Counted from the first letter of the stretch, positions 1 to 12,848 are shown. The stretch is 40,947 bases of DNA from Syntrophomonadaceae bacterium (GCA_003550565.1 PUKQ01000159.1:1-40947); one strand, 5' to 3'. Translations and numbers: made by a program. The notes: generated by a model not told the origin, from the sequence alone.

Positions 1-2741
<2,741 letters not shown>

Positions 2742-2800
2742 ATTTTCTTTAGTAGTAATTAACATTAGAGAGAATATATAAATAAGAGTGGAATATATAA

Positions 2801-3688
2801 ATGGAAATTATTAATTCTTTTTTTTACAGCAAGGGGACGAAATGTGCCGGGTGGTTGTATATGCCCCAAGCTAGTTCTCTGCCGCCGCCGGTAGTGGTTA
2901 TGGCTCATGGATTTGGCGCTGAAAGTAGTTTTAAGTTACCTGCATTTGCAGAAAAGTTTGTCCAAAAAGGTATGGCAGTGTTCCTTTTTGATTACCGTAA
3001 CTTTGGGAGCAGCGAAGGTGAGCCCCGAAACCTGGTAAGCCCATCCAGGCACGTTCGGTATTGGTTGGCTGCCGTGGAGCATGTGCGAACTCTGGAAGAG
3101 GTCGATGCCGACCGAATAGCCCTTTGGGGCACTTCCTTTAGTGGTGGGCATGTTTTGGTGGTGGCGGCAATAGACAAAGGAATTTCGGCGGTTGTTTCTC
3201 AGATTCCCTTTGTGGATGGCATTGCAGCGCTTTTCTCCTATTCTCCCGGCTATATTTTTAAGGCCACTGCCAATGGACTTAGGGATCTTTTAAGCAGTAT
3301 AATCTTTAAAAAAAGGCATTACGTGAAAATAGTGGGTGAACCGAGATCATTTGCTGTTCTAAACACTCCCGAGTCACTGCCCGGTTATATGGGAATAGTC
3401 CCGGAAGAAACTTCCTGGCAAAACAGGTGCCCGGCTAAAGCTTTGCTTGAAATTCCCGCCTATCGCCCCGCGAAGTATGCCCCCCGCATCAATTGCCCGG
3501 TATTAGTAGTTTATGGTGAGAAAGATTCACTTATTGCCGCCGGGGATGTGCGGAAAACCGTTCAGCGCATAAAAGATGTAAAGGAAGCCCCTTTGCCCAC
3601 AGGGCATTTCGATATATATTACAGTGAAATGTTCACAAAAGTGGCGGAAATAGAAGCTGAATTTTTACAGGAAGAATTACAAACATAA
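2801..3688 (+). CDS. Alpha/beta hydrolase
   Basis: VVMAHGFGAE, FDYRNFGSSEGEPRN, nucleophile elbow GTSFSGG, late LVVYGEKDSLI and GHFDIY for Asp/His. Confidence 0.85.
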   Translation: MEIINSFFYSKGTKCAGWLYMPQASSLPPPVVVMAHGFGAESSFKLPAFAEKFVQKGMAVFLFDYRNFGSSEGEPRNLVSPSRHVRYWLAAVEHVRTLEEVDADRIALWGTSFSGGHVLVVAAIDKGISAVVSQIPFVDGIAALFSYSPGYIFKATANGLRDLLSSIIFKKRHYVKIVGEPRSFAVLNTPESLPGYMGIVPEETSWQNRCPAKALLEIPAYRPAKYAPRINCPVLVVYGEKDSLIAAGDVRKTVQRIKDVKEAPLPTGHFDIYYSEMFTKVAEIEAEFLQEELQT

Positions 3689-3725
3689 TTGACGAGGACA
3701 TGTACCTGAGAAAGGGGAGTAAAAG

Positions 3726-4541
3726 ATGCTTAATAAAAGGGAGCATTTTTTTGAGAGCAAAGTAGCAGTAATAACAGGTGCCAGTTCCGGCATTGGTAAA
3801 GCTTTGGCCTTTGATTTGACGGAATCGGGATGCAAAGTAGTGATGGTGGCCCGGCATAGGAAGAATTTAGAAGAGATAGCCGCAGAAATGTATACGGAAA
3901 AAACGATGGTTTTGCCTGCTGATGTCACCGATTATACCGAGGTCTCTTCCATGGTAGATCAAGTAATAAAGGAATGGGGAAGAATTGACATATTAATAAA
4001 CTGTGCCGGCACTTTCAAAGCGGGAGGCTTGGTTTCTCTTCCATTGGAAACCATGCATGAAACCATGGAAGTAAATTATAAGGGAACGGTGAATTGCGTT
4101 AAAGCGTCTTTGCCTTATATGGTGGAACAAGGCAGTGGATCTATCGTATTGCTTTCTTCGCTTGCCGGTAGATTGGCTTTTCCGGGATGTTCTGCTTATG
4201 GGGCTTCTAAATTTGCCCTCTATGGTTTTGCCAATATAGTGAGGCCGGAATTAAAAAAACATGGTATTCACATGATGGCCGTATATCCGTCTTTTGTAGA
4301 CTCCCCCCTGGTAGAAGGGCATATAGAAAGGGTTAAAAAATCGTTTTTTTTCCGCATCAGCCGTGATTTTTCGCCGCAAAAAGTTTCCCGAGCCATCATG
4401 AAAGGACTGATCAAAAAGAAAAGGGAAATGGTGCTACCTCCCACGCTCGGCTGGGCCGCGGCGATTTACGGATTATGCCCCCGCCCGGTTGAATATTTTA
4501 TAGGTAAATTTCATGGGGGTTGGCCGGATCCACTGGAATAA
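3726..4541 (+). CDS. SDR family oxidoreductase
   Basis: TGASSGIGKA Rossmann motif, INCAG, SGSIVLLSSLAG, YGASK catalytic Tyr/Lys. Confidence 0.92.
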   Translation: MLNKREHFFESKVAVITGASSGIGKALAFDLTESGCKVVMVARHRKNLEEIAAEMYTEKTMVLPADVTDYTEVSSMVDQVIKEWGRIDILINCAGTFKAGGLVSLPLETMHETMEVNYKGTVNCVKASLPYMVEQGSGSIVLLSSLAGRLAFPGCSAYGASKFALYGFANIVRPELKKHGIHMMAVYPSFVDSPLVEGHIERVKKSFFFRISRDFSPQKVSRAIMKGLIKKKREMVLPPTLGWAAAIYGLCPRPVEYFIGKFHGGWPDPLE

Positions 4542-4686
4542 AAGTTTTTTTCGGAAGTGATATTTCTGTCTTTCATGTTTATCTTTATTTCTTTCTAAAT
4601 CTTTATAAGATAATTTAAAACACTTTTGCCCTATAATTTTTTAGGGAAAGGTAGTCTGTTTTTGCATAATTACTTAATGAGTGAAC

Positions 4687-4720
4687 TCCTGTTTTTATTT
4701 ATAAGTTAATAAAAGCAGGA
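4687..4720. promoter_or_regulatory. 13-bp stem hairpin upstream of HAD gene
   Basis: TCCTGTTTTTATT-tataagtt-AATAAAAGCAGGA, one G-U pair; not followed by a T-run. Confidence 0.45.
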
Positions 4721-4796
4721 AATCGGAAAACGCTCATAGAATGATAAACTATTAACTAGATAACACAAATACAAATGTGGAGATATAATTATAATT

Positions 4797-5477
4797 ATGA
4801 TAAAAGCAGTATTGTTTGATCTAGATGGGACTCTTATAGATACATTGCACTTGTATTTGCAAACATATTTTAAAACCATGGAGCACTTTCCTGATGTAGA
4901 ATTACTTGATATGAAGCAAATAGAGGCGTTGAAGCCTACTTCGGAATACCGGGCCCTGGAAAAATTGGTGGGCGAAGAATTGGCAGAAAAAGCATTTAAT
5001 ATTTTTTTAGATAATTATAGTCAATTGCACGCGGAATTATTTCAAGGAGCTTTTCCCGGGGTTATTTCCATGCTGGAAATACTACGGGAAAAGGGTTTTT
5101 TGCTGGGTATAGTAACCGGTAAGAGTAGACCTGCCTGGGAGATTACCAGCGCTCAAGTAAATTTGGGTGAATTTGATGTGGTGATAACCGATAATGAGGT
5201 GATCCACCCCAAGCCTCATCCTGATGGGTTGGTTGAAGCCATGCGATTACTGGGAATACCTCTGACAGAAGCGCAGAAAGTGGTTTATGTGGGTGATTCT
5301 ATAAGCGATCTGCTTGCGGCAAGGGAAGCAGGAGTTAAATTTGCGGCGGCGGTATGGTCTTACTGGGTTAAAACCCATGAATTTTTATCATGGTTGGAAA
5401 ATGAAAGAGAAAATTTTGCCATTTTGGAAGTTTCGGCTGATTTGATTGATTATCTTGATAACGAACCGGTTAGCTAA
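4797..5477 (+). CDS. HAD-superfamily hydrolase (PpaX/Gph-like)
   Basis: LFDLDGTLIDT motif I, GIVTGKSR motif II, KPHPDG and YVGDSISDLLAAREAG. Confidence 0.9.
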   Translation: MIKAVLFDLDGTLIDTLHLYLQTYFKTMEHFPDVELLDMKQIEALKPTSEYRALEKLVGEELAEKAFNIFLDNYSQLHAELFQGAFPGVISMLEILREKGFLLGIVTGKSRPAWEITSAQVNLGEFDVVITDNEVIHPKPHPDGLVEAMRLLGIPLTEAQKVVYVGDSISDLLAAREAGVKFAAAVWSYWVKTHEFLSWLENERENFAILEVSADLIDYLDNEPVS

Positions 5478-5514
5478 TTAATTAGATTTTTAAATAAAAA
5501 GGGGAGGCAATTTT

Positions 5515-5958
5515 ATGAAGGAAAATGGTAATTCCGCTGCTTTTACAAAAGAGAAAGAAAAAGAAGAAAAGGGGATAAAAAAGCTAAATTTAAGAGAACG
5601 TGATGCAAGTCTGCTTTGTTATGTTTTGGGTTGGGTTAGCGGTCTATTTTTCCTGTTTATGGAGAAGGAAAATAAATTAATTCGTTTCCATGCCATGCAG
5701 TCGGTTATGACTTTTGGGCTTATTACCATAATATTTCTGGTTTTTGCGGGTATAGATTGGATCATTGTTTTAACCCAGGCCTGGGAATTACCCGGTTTTT
5801 TCGTACTTTTGGATATAATTGATATTATAATTACACTTCTATATTTTGTTACTTTTATTCTCTGGGTGCTTTTAATGTATAAGAGCTACCAGGGGGATAA
5901 AGTTAAACTACCCGTGATTGGCGATGCCGCTGAGGAAAGGATTGAAGATTTAACCTAA
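5515..5958 (+). CDS. DUF4870-like membrane protein
   Basis: LCYVLGWVSGLFFLFMEKENKLIRFHAMQSVM pattern plus hydrophobic helices; SD ggggagg. Confidence 0.75.
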   Translation: MKENGNSAAFTKEKEKEEKGIKKLNLRERDASLLCYVLGWVSGLFFLFMEKENKLIRFHAMQSVMTFGLITIIFLVFAGIDWIIVLTQAWELPGFFVLLDIIDIIITLLYFVTFILWVLLMYKSYQGDKVKLPVIGDAAEERIEDLT

Positions 5959-6068
5959 ACATTTGAAGGAGGTTTTTTTGCCGTTTACTCGAGTATAAAA
6001 AAATATCCTTAAATAAGCACGTAATTATCTAATTATAGGAGCATAATTGAGATAATAAAGGAGGAACC

Positions 6069-7031
6069 ATGAATACTAACTATCACCATGTATTTAATGG
6101 AGCAGGATGGATAATGGTATTGAAGCAGTCCCATGACCCGGAAAGGCATAATCCTGAACTGAAGCCCATAGGTATTATACCGGGATATGGAATGAGTGCT
6201 TATATTTTTAGCTATCATCCCTGGGATGTTTCTATGGAAGAGTATTTAGTGAAGCAAGGTTTTGAAGTTTGGTCAATTAATTTTCGCAATCAGGGCGATT
6301 CACGCTGTAATGGAGGTTGCATAGAGTACACTATAGAGGATATTGTATATAATGATTTAAAAGTGGCGGTTGATCATATTTTAGAGATGACCAAAAGCCA
6401 AAGGGATAAAGTTGATCTTATCGGGGGCTCCCTGGGGGGTGCTTATGCATATTTATATGCCGCCTTAATTAATCCTGATAAGGTGGGAGCACTGGTAGGA
6501 ATTGGAGCTCCTTTCAAAATGGTTAATGTTCACCCGGCATTTGTAATGGTAACTTACTGGCCTAAACTTTTGAAACAGGTAAAATTGAACCATACACGTC
6601 AATTGGCTAGATTAGCATTGCCGCTGGTATTAAGAATGCCCCGTTTAATTTCTATATATTTGCATCCCGAAATAGTTGATACCAAGGATCCGGAATCGCT
6701 TTTAAAAGCAATAGAAAATCCTAACTGTCTTCTCAATTACCAGCTTGCTTACTGGGTGAAAAATGAGGAATTATTTATAGAGGGTAAAAGCTTTACCAGT
6801 TTAATGCAAAAGGTGAGCAACCCTATATTGTGTGTTCTTTCCAATGCGGATGGCATTGTTTCCAGAGAAAATGCCCTGGCTGTGCTTGATGCTGCTTCCA
6901 GTGAGGTAAAAGATTATTTTGTCGCCGGAGATGAAAACATTAAGATGGCTCATGCTGATCTCTTTGTTTCCGACTATTGCAAACAAATGGTTTTCGAACC
7001 CATGACAAATTGGCTGTTGCAGCAAAACTAA
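6069..7031 (+). CDS. Alpha/beta hydrolase (PhaC-related fold with Ser nucleophile)
   Basis: IPGYGMSAYIF, GFEVWSINFRNQGDS, GGSLGGAYAYL elbow, late Asp (SNADGIVS) and His (AHADLF); SD aaaggagg. Confidence 0.8.
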   Translation: MNTNYHHVFNGAGWIMVLKQSHDPERHNPELKPIGIIPGYGMSAYIFSYHPWDVSMEEYLVKQGFEVWSINFRNQGDSRCNGGCIEYTIEDIVYNDLKVAVDHILEMTKSQRDKVDLIGGSLGGAYAYLYAALINPDKVGALVGIGAPFKMVNVHPAFVMVTYWPKLLKQVKLNHTRQLARLALPLVLRMPRLISIYLHPEIVDTKDPESLLKAIENPNCLLNYQLAYWVKNEELFIEGKSFTSLMQKVSNPILCVLSNADGIVSRENALAVLDAASSEVKDYFVAGDENIKMAHADLFVSDYCKQMVFEPMTNWLLQQN

Positions 7032-7044
7032 GTTAGGGGTGGCT

Positions 7045-8064
7045 TTACTTTTCGAAAATATCCCGGCACTCTTGCAGCATTTCCCGTATGGGAAGCTTAT
7101 AAGGGCACTTTTCTTCGCATTCGCCGCAGTTTTTACAAGCTGAAGCTTTAATTTCTTGGGAATCATAACGGTCTTGAGCCCATTCATAAAGTTTATATCG
7201 CTTCCAGTAGCCGAGCATTAAAAAGCAAAAAGTAATGTTAATGCCTTCCGGACAGGGAAGACAGTATTCACAGCGGCGGCAAAAGCGAGTGCCCAGTTTT
7301 TGTGCTTCTTTCAGCAGATTTTCCTTTTCTTCTTTTGTCGGTGGAGGCATTTCTGCGGCCCTGGTATTTTTTAATACTTCTTCTTCTTTTTGCATGCCCG
7401 GGATAATAGTGGAAACGGGGTAGCTCAGCAGGTCTCTAACCGCCGTCTCGTTATTGCTTAAAGCCCCTCCACAAAGAGGCTTCATAATAATGGTTCCCAC
7501 TTCCATCTTTTGAGCCAAAGGCAAAAGTTCTTCCATAGCTTCCGGTTCCACTACATTAAAAGGAAATTGGACGGTATCAAAGCTTTCTCTTTGCAGGGCT
7601 TGAACCGCTATTTCAGGATTATGTGAAGTTATGCCGATATACCTTACTTTACCTTCTTTTTGGGCTTCTTTTAGAGCTTTTACACAGTCATTTTCGAAAA
7701 TCAGGTTTAATTCCTCTGAATTACTGACGTTGTGCAGTTGATAAAGGTCTATAAAGTCTGTTTGTAAATTATTCAAGCTTTCATCAATATTTTTTTTAAC
7801 CCTTTCGTAGCTGCGGATGCGTACCTTTGTGGCTAAAATAATATTTTCCCTGGGAATTCCGGCAAGCGCTTTCCCTATTTTGATTTCACTATCTGTATAG
7901 CTGCGGGCGGAATCGAAAAAATTAATGCCTTGTTCATAAGCTTTTTTTACCACAGAAACTGCTTCCGAAAGTGACAGGCGTTGGATAGGAATCCCTCCAA
8001 ATCCCACTGCCGATACTTTAAGGCCTGTTTTGCCGAGTTTCCTGAACTGCATGCTGCGAATCAC
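7045..8064 (-). CDS. Aldo/keto reductase with C-terminal 4Fe-4S domain
   Basis: FRKLGKTGLKVSAVGFGG, FDSARSYTDSE, DLYQLHNV; C-terminal CRRCEYCLPC and CKNCGECEEKCPY. Start may be the Met at 8052. Confidence 0.9.
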   Translation of the reverse strand: MIRSMQFRKLGKTGLKVSAVGFGGIPIQRLSLSEAVSVVKKAYEQGINFFDSARSYTDSEIKIGKALAGIPRENIILATKVRIRSYERVKKNIDESLNNLQTDFIDLYQLHNVSNSEELNLIFENDCVKALKEAQKEGKVRYIGITSHNPEIAVQALQRESFDTVQFPFNVVEPEAMEELLPLAQKMEVGTIIMKPLCGGALSNNETAVRDLLSYPVSTIIPGMQKEEEVLKNTRAAEMPPPTKEEKENLLKEAQKLGTRFCRRCEYCLPCPEGINITFCFLMLGYWKRYKLYEWAQDRYDSQEIKASACKNCGECEEKCPYKLPIREMLQECRDIFEK

Positions 8065-8443
8065 TCCTTCACCCTGTTCATGGCTTCGTTTTTGTTGCCG
8101 CCTGTTCCCCTGTGAAACTTAAGGGTTATATTTGCCTTACTTTATAATATTACGATTAAGAGTTCCTCTAATCCTTCTTGTTTTGAGTATTATCTCGAAG
8201 GATAGTGCTTGCAGTGTTATTATAAATAAAAGGGATGTTTTATTCCTTGAAGAATTTAATAAACACTGGAAAATGAAAATTTAGATATTTGTTTCGGAAA
8301 GTAAGCGCCATATAAGCTTTTAAGAACAGCTAAAACCCGGGACACCCTATATTTGCTGAAGCGATTTTGGGGAAAAGATAAATATTTATGAAGGCAGAAT
8401 TCTCTTGTTGCCGGTGCAAGGAAGAAAGGAGGAAACTTTTTTA

Positions 8444-9628
8444 ATGATTTTGAATGATATTAGAGTGCTCGACCTCACCAAGGTGCTTGCCGGGCCTTTT
8501 TGTGCTATGCAATTGGCTGATTTTGGCGCGGAAGTGATTAAAGTAGAAAATCCTCATACGGGAGGAGATGATTCCAGGCAATTTGGCCCTCATAGCAATG
8601 ATACCAGCGTTTACTTCATGAGTATAAACCGTAATAAAAAAAGTATTGCCCTTGACCTGAAATCTTCTGCCGGGCAGCAATTATTTAAAGATCTTGTGTG
8701 TGAGGCGGATGTAGTGATGGAAAATTTTCGCGCGGGGGTGATGGATGATTTGGGATTGGGTTATGAAGAGTTAAAAAAAATAAATCCGGGTATTGTTTAT
8801 GCTTCTTCTTCGGGATTCGGACACAGTGGCCCTTATCGGGATCGTCCGGCTTACGATGCTGTTATTCAGGGAATGGGCGGTATTATGAGTGTAACCGGTG
8901 AAAAAGGGGGGAGTCCTACCAGGGTGGGAGTTTCTATAGGGGATCTTGCTGCAGGGCTTTATCTGGCCTATGGGATTGTCCTGGCCCTTTTACATCGGCA
9001 AAAGACCGGCGAAGGACAGAAAGTTGATGTAGCCATGCTTGATTGCCAGGTTGCTCTGCTGGAAAATCATATTTCCCGTTACTTGACTGCTGGAGAGGTT
9101 CCTGAGCCCATCGGAAACCGACATCCTTCCCTGGCCCCGTTTGGTTCTTTTCGAACGTGTGACGGTTATATAATAATTGCGGCAGGTAATGATGGGCTTT
9201 GGAAGGAGCTTTGCCGGGTTCTCGGTTGTCCGGGATGGGCTGAAGATCCACGTTTTGCCACTAATTCGTTAAGAGTAGAAAATTACAGCGCATTAGAGGA
9301 GATCCTGGAGCAAAGGCTAATGGAAAAGACCGGCAGGGAGTGGATAGATATATTAGTAAAATCTGGCATCCCGTGTGGCCCTATCAATAGCATTCCCGAT
9401 CTGGTTAAAGATCCTCAGGTGCAAGCGCGGGACATGATTGTAGAGATTGAGAATCCTAATGGCGGTCAGGTTAGTGTTTCCGGCGTGCCGGTTAAATTAT
9501 CGCATACACCCGGTGATATTACTAAAACTGCTCCTTCCCTGGGAGAAGATACTTATGAGGTTTTGCAAACTTTGCTGGGTTTATCTGACAAAGAAATTAA
9601 TCGTTTGAAAGAAGAGGGAATTGTTTAA
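8444..9628 (+). CDS. CoA transferase family III (CaiB/BaiF)
   Basis: RVLDLTKVLAGPFCAMQLADFGAEVIKVE, GxGDDSR-type loop, NRNKKSIALDLK, RPAYDAVIQGMGGIMSVTG (conserved Asp). ATG at 8444 follows aggaagaaaggaggaaac; track start 8405 is an unlikely TTG. Confidence 0.93.
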   Translation: MILNDIRVLDLTKVLAGPFCAMQLADFGAEVIKVENPHTGGDDSRQFGPHSNDTSVYFMSINRNKKSIALDLKSSAGQQLFKDLVCEADVVMENFRAGVMDDLGLGYEELKKINPGIVYASSSGFGHSGPYRDRPAYDAVIQGMGGIMSVTGEKGGSPTRVGVSIGDLAAGLYLAYGIVLALLHRQKTGEGQKVDVAMLDCQVALLENHISRYLTAGEVPEPIGNRHPSLAPFGSFRTCDGYIIIAAGNDGLWKELCRVLGCPGWAEDPRFATNSLRVENYSALEEILEQRLMEKTGREWIDILVKSGIPCGPINSIPDLVKDPQVQARDMIVEIENPNGGQVSVSGVPVKLSHTPGDITKTAPSLGEDTYEVLQTLLGLSDKEINRLKEEGIV

Positions 9629-9734
9629 GGCGCAACAGAAGTGTAAAAAAAGCCTTCCATAAAATTAAGATAAATAAATTCATTTTTAGATTATTTATCC
9701 GGGGGAATACTGTTAATTGTGGTAATTTTCCTGC

Positions 9735-9740
9735 TATAAT
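9735..9740 (+). promoter_or_regulatory. Possible extended -10 promoter
   Basis: TGCTATAAT; no strong -35, consistent only with an extended -10. Confidence 0.3.
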
Positions 9741-9866
9741 GTATTTAGCATTTTAATGAAGAACATTCTGGTTTTGTTTATAGAGTAAAGGCAATTTAGA
9801 TTAAATGTTTTTTTAGAGGCAGACCTATTATGCTTGGGGTTAGTTTTCTCAAATGAGGTGAAGACT

Positions 9867-10742
9867 GTGCAGGAAGTTTATTTAGAGACAAAACCTGTGG
9901 CGGTGAAGGCATTTTTTGAGCCTCGGGAAGATTTACAAACAAGAATGGGAGTTTATCAAGGGATTAGCTACTGTGATGCGGTAAGAAGAGCGGCGCAAGA
10001 TGAAGAATTACTTGTTTTAGCTGATTCCATATTAACTTGCCAGTGGTCTCCGGTGGTATTGGGTTTAAAAAAACCGGCAAATAATTTTGAAAAAAGGTTA
10101 GCTCCCCGTATGGAAGGAGTTTGGGGATATTACCTTTCTTCACTGCTGTCTTTTTCTAAAAGAGGCCTGGAACCTGATATCGTAATTATAAGGGGGAGTC
10201 CGCAACTATTAAGGCTTATTCTTTCTCGGATAGGATGGCATAATAGTGCCCTGAATTTAGCCGGAGAACTGGACAAAAGTGCTCTGGGGATTCTCGGTAA
10301 CCATCGTTTTACTTTGAAATCTACCTTAACCATAAACTTCAACAAATTATTTTATTTCCTCAGCAAGAAAGAATGGTGGATGAAGTTTACCGAGTCCATA
10401 TTTCGTTATCCTTTTGCCTGTAATGTTTTTGATCGAATTATTAACGCTTTCATGGCCGATATGTCTATTTGCCGCAATTCTACCGTTATTCCTTACCAAA
10501 CAGGCCTTGTTAATGTTTCTCACTTTTGCGCCGGGGGTATTGGATGGGGTTTAAACCGGCCCGATTATATGACTTCAGGGTTTCCTTACTCTTTGTTCAA
10601 TGTTCTTAGGGAGCAAAATACTGTAAAGTGGCAGGTCAGCAGAAAAGAAATTTTTGAGAGGCCATTGATGCCGGAAAGAAGTATTGGTTGTCGTTTAGAA
10701 TGCTGTTGTGATCATTCTGAAACCGGGAAAAATAAGAAATAG
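9867..10742 (+). CDS. DUF169-family protein
   Basis: ETKPVAVKAFFE, GISYCDAVRRAAQDEELLVLADSILTCQWSPVVLGL, LEPDIVIIRGSPQLLRLIL resemble DUF169. GTG start at 9867 after TGAGGTGA. Confidence 0.6.
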   Translation: MQEVYLETKPVAVKAFFEPREDLQTRMGVYQGISYCDAVRRAAQDEELLVLADSILTCQWSPVVLGLKKPANNFEKRLAPRMEGVWGYYLSSLLSFSKRGLEPDIVIIRGSPQLLRLILSRIGWHNSALNLAGELDKSALGILGNHRFTLKSTLTINFNKLFYFLSKKEWWMKFTESIFRYPFACNVFDRIINAFMADMSICRNSTVIPYQTGLVNVSHFCAGGIGWGLNRPDYMTSGFPYSLFNVLREQNTVKWQVSRKEIFERPLMPERSIGCRLECCCDHSETGKNKK

Positions 10743-10757
10743 AAAGGAAAAACCCCA

Positions 10758-11969
10758 ATGGCAAATAGTAATAAAAAAGGCGGTATCAGGCTGGAAGACA
10801 TGTTTGCTTCGGAGAAATGCGATTATTGTGGGGAATGCCTGGCAAAATGTGATTGGATTAAATGTAACGCAGAAGAAGGAAGCGATTTTATTGTTCGCCT
10901 GGTAAAGGGGGAGCATGTTCCGGAAGTAATGAATGTATGTACGAACTGCATGAATTGTGACAGTTACTGCCCTCAGGGTGCTCGACCTTACAACCTTATT
11001 ATTTATCGCTGGTATGAGCGTTATCAAAGAGAAGGAATACCGCCCGTTTTTAAAAGAGCGCTCCCCTTTCACGGTGAGGTAAATGTATGGTCTAAATTGG
11101 AGAAGTGGCTGAGCCGGAGAGAACGCAAAAATTTGCATAGATGGAAAAATACTTCCGGTGCTGAAGAAATGCTTTTCCTGGGTTGTAATCAGCATTATGA
11201 TCCTTATATTGTGGATTCCCGATTATTTGCCGGAATCCCCGTTTTCAGTGATCGCAGTTATTGTTGCGGTGAGCCTGCTTTCCGATTGGGGCTTTTAGAT
11301 GAGGCCCGGCGGTGTGCCATCAACCTACAGGAAAAGCTTAAAGGCTTGGGTGTGAAACGTCTCCTGGTTTTTTGCCCCGCATGCTACAATACACTTACTA
11401 ATCTTATTCCCAATTCTTTCGGTATTAATTATGAAGTAGAGCTTGTGCCGATAGTTTCATGGCTAAAAGAACGTTTGGAAGGTGGATCTATTCCTATCAA
11501 AAAATCACTTAATGTGAGCGTGAGTATACAGGACAGTTGCCATGGCAGCAGTTTGGGAAAAGAATATTTACAGGAAACCAGAGATGTGCTGACTATGATT
11601 GGTGCTTCTGTCAAGGAGATGGAGCATAGTTGGGAAAATATGCGTTGCTGTGGTTTAGGCTATGCCGCTACCCGTTACAGTTTAGTGGATGTGGTTTTCA
11701 AAGGAGTAAAACGATTGCGGGAAACCGGGCAGACAGGATCTGAATTAACAACTACCTATTGCAATGGCTGCTATTTTACCATGAATATGATGCGCATGCT
11801 TTCTCCCGGCTCACCACCCGTATATCACTTTGTAGAGCTCATCCAAATGGCCATGGGGGAAAAACCGGTGCGAAAGATTAACAGCCGCCGGTATGCTATT
11901 GTGCTTGCTGCCTTAGAAGCGGTTAAATTTGAGTTGTTAAAGCCGGGAAAGAAAAAAATCGAGGTATAG
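10758..11969 (+). CDS. (Fe-S)-binding protein with CCG domains (HdrD/GlpC/GlcF-like)
   Basis: Two ferredoxin motifs (CDYCGECLAKC, CTNCMNCDSYCPQ) and CCG elements (YCCGEP, FCPACYN, DSCHGSS, RCCGLG, YCNGCY). Confidence 0.85.
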   Translation: MANSNKKGGIRLEDMFASEKCDYCGECLAKCDWIKCNAEEGSDFIVRLVKGEHVPEVMNVCTNCMNCDSYCPQGARPYNLIIYRWYERYQREGIPPVFKRALPFHGEVNVWSKLEKWLSRRERKNLHRWKNTSGAEEMLFLGCNQHYDPYIVDSRLFAGIPVFSDRSYCCGEPAFRLGLLDEARRCAINLQEKLKGLGVKRLLVFCPACYNTLTNLIPNSFGINYEVELVPIVSWLKERLEGGSIPIKKSLNVSVSIQDSCHGSSLGKEYLQETRDVLTMIGASVKEMEHSWENMRCCGLGYAATRYSLVDVVFKGVKRLRETGQTGSELTTTYCNGCYFTMNMMRMLSPGSPPVYHFVELIQMAMGEKPVRKINSRRYAIVLAALEAVKFELLKPGKKKIEV

Positions 11970-12059
11970 GGGGAAGGGGTTATACAAAGAGTGTGTTCCT
12001 GATGTGAAAATAGGAAAGCAAGTAAAATTATACGCGGGTGCTAAAGGAGTGAATAGAAA

Positions 12060-12848
12060 ATGAGTGAAGGCAAAATAACGGTAGAGGTAGAGGGTCATGT
12101 TTTATTGATAGGGATAAAGAGGACAGATAAATTAAATGCTTTTGATGTAGAAATGTACCGGGACCTTGCTCGGGCCTACGGAAAGCTTCACCATACTCGA
12201 GATTTACGGTGTGGTTTGCTTTTTGCCCATGGGGAACATTTTACTGCCGGTTTGGAACTTATAAAGTGGGCGGGCAGTTTTGGAGAAGGGAATTTTCCGG
12301 AGCTCCCGGAAGGCTCCATAGATCCCATGGGCCTGGATGAAGACAACAGGCTGGCAAAACCCATGGTAATGGCAGCTCAGGGGATATGCTTTACCATTGG
12401 TTTAGAGCTTTTATTGGCTACAGATGTGCGTGTGGCTGCTAAAGATGTGCGTTTTGGTCAGATTGAGGTCAAGAGAGGGATATATCCGGTAGGAGGGGCT
12501 ACTGTCCGCTTGTTTGAGGAGGTGGGATGGGGAAACGCCATGCGTTATTTATTGACTGGCGATGAAATTCATGCCGAAGAAGCTCTCCGCCTGGGGCTTG
12601 TCCAGGAAATAACCGAGCCCGGCGAACAATACGGAAGAGCGCTGGAACTAGCAAATAGAATAGCGAAACAGGCTCCCCTTGCCGTGCAAACTTCTTTGCT
12701 GTCGGCACGAAGAGCCAGGGTAGATGGAACCAGAAAGGCTATATCGAGACTTCTTCCCGATCTCATGCCTATAATGCAAAGCCAGGACGCGCTTGAGGGC
12801 TTGCAATCTTTTAAAGAAAGGAGAGAGGCAGATTTTAAAGGAGAGTAA
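12060..12848 (+). CDS. Enoyl-CoA hydratase/isomerase (crotonase) family
   Basis: KLNAFDVEM, FTAGLEL, TIGLELLLATDVRVAAKDVRFGQIEVKRGIYPVGGATVRL; two Glu 20 residues apart match the hydratase pair. Confidence 0.9.
   Translation: MSEGKITVEVEGHVLLIGIKRTDKLNAFDVEMYRDLARAYGKLHHTRDLRCGLLFAHGEHFTAGLELIKWAGSFGEGNFPELPEGSIDPMGLDEDNRLAKPMVMAAQGICFTIGLELLLATDVRVAAKDVRFGQIEVKRGIYPVGGATVRLFEEVGWGNAMRYLLTGDEIHAEEALRLGLVQEITEPGEQYGRALELANRIAKQAPLAVQTSLLSARRARVDGTRKAISRLLPDLMPIMQSQDALEGLQSFKERREADFKGE

Noticed and set aside
6801-7187. 128-aa minus-strand ORF across hydrolase 3' end and AKR
   Set aside because: Overlaps two supported genes; no motif.
10695-11195. 166-aa minus-strand ORF
   Set aside because: Antisense to the CCG Fe-S protein and no domain motif; treated as chance ORF.
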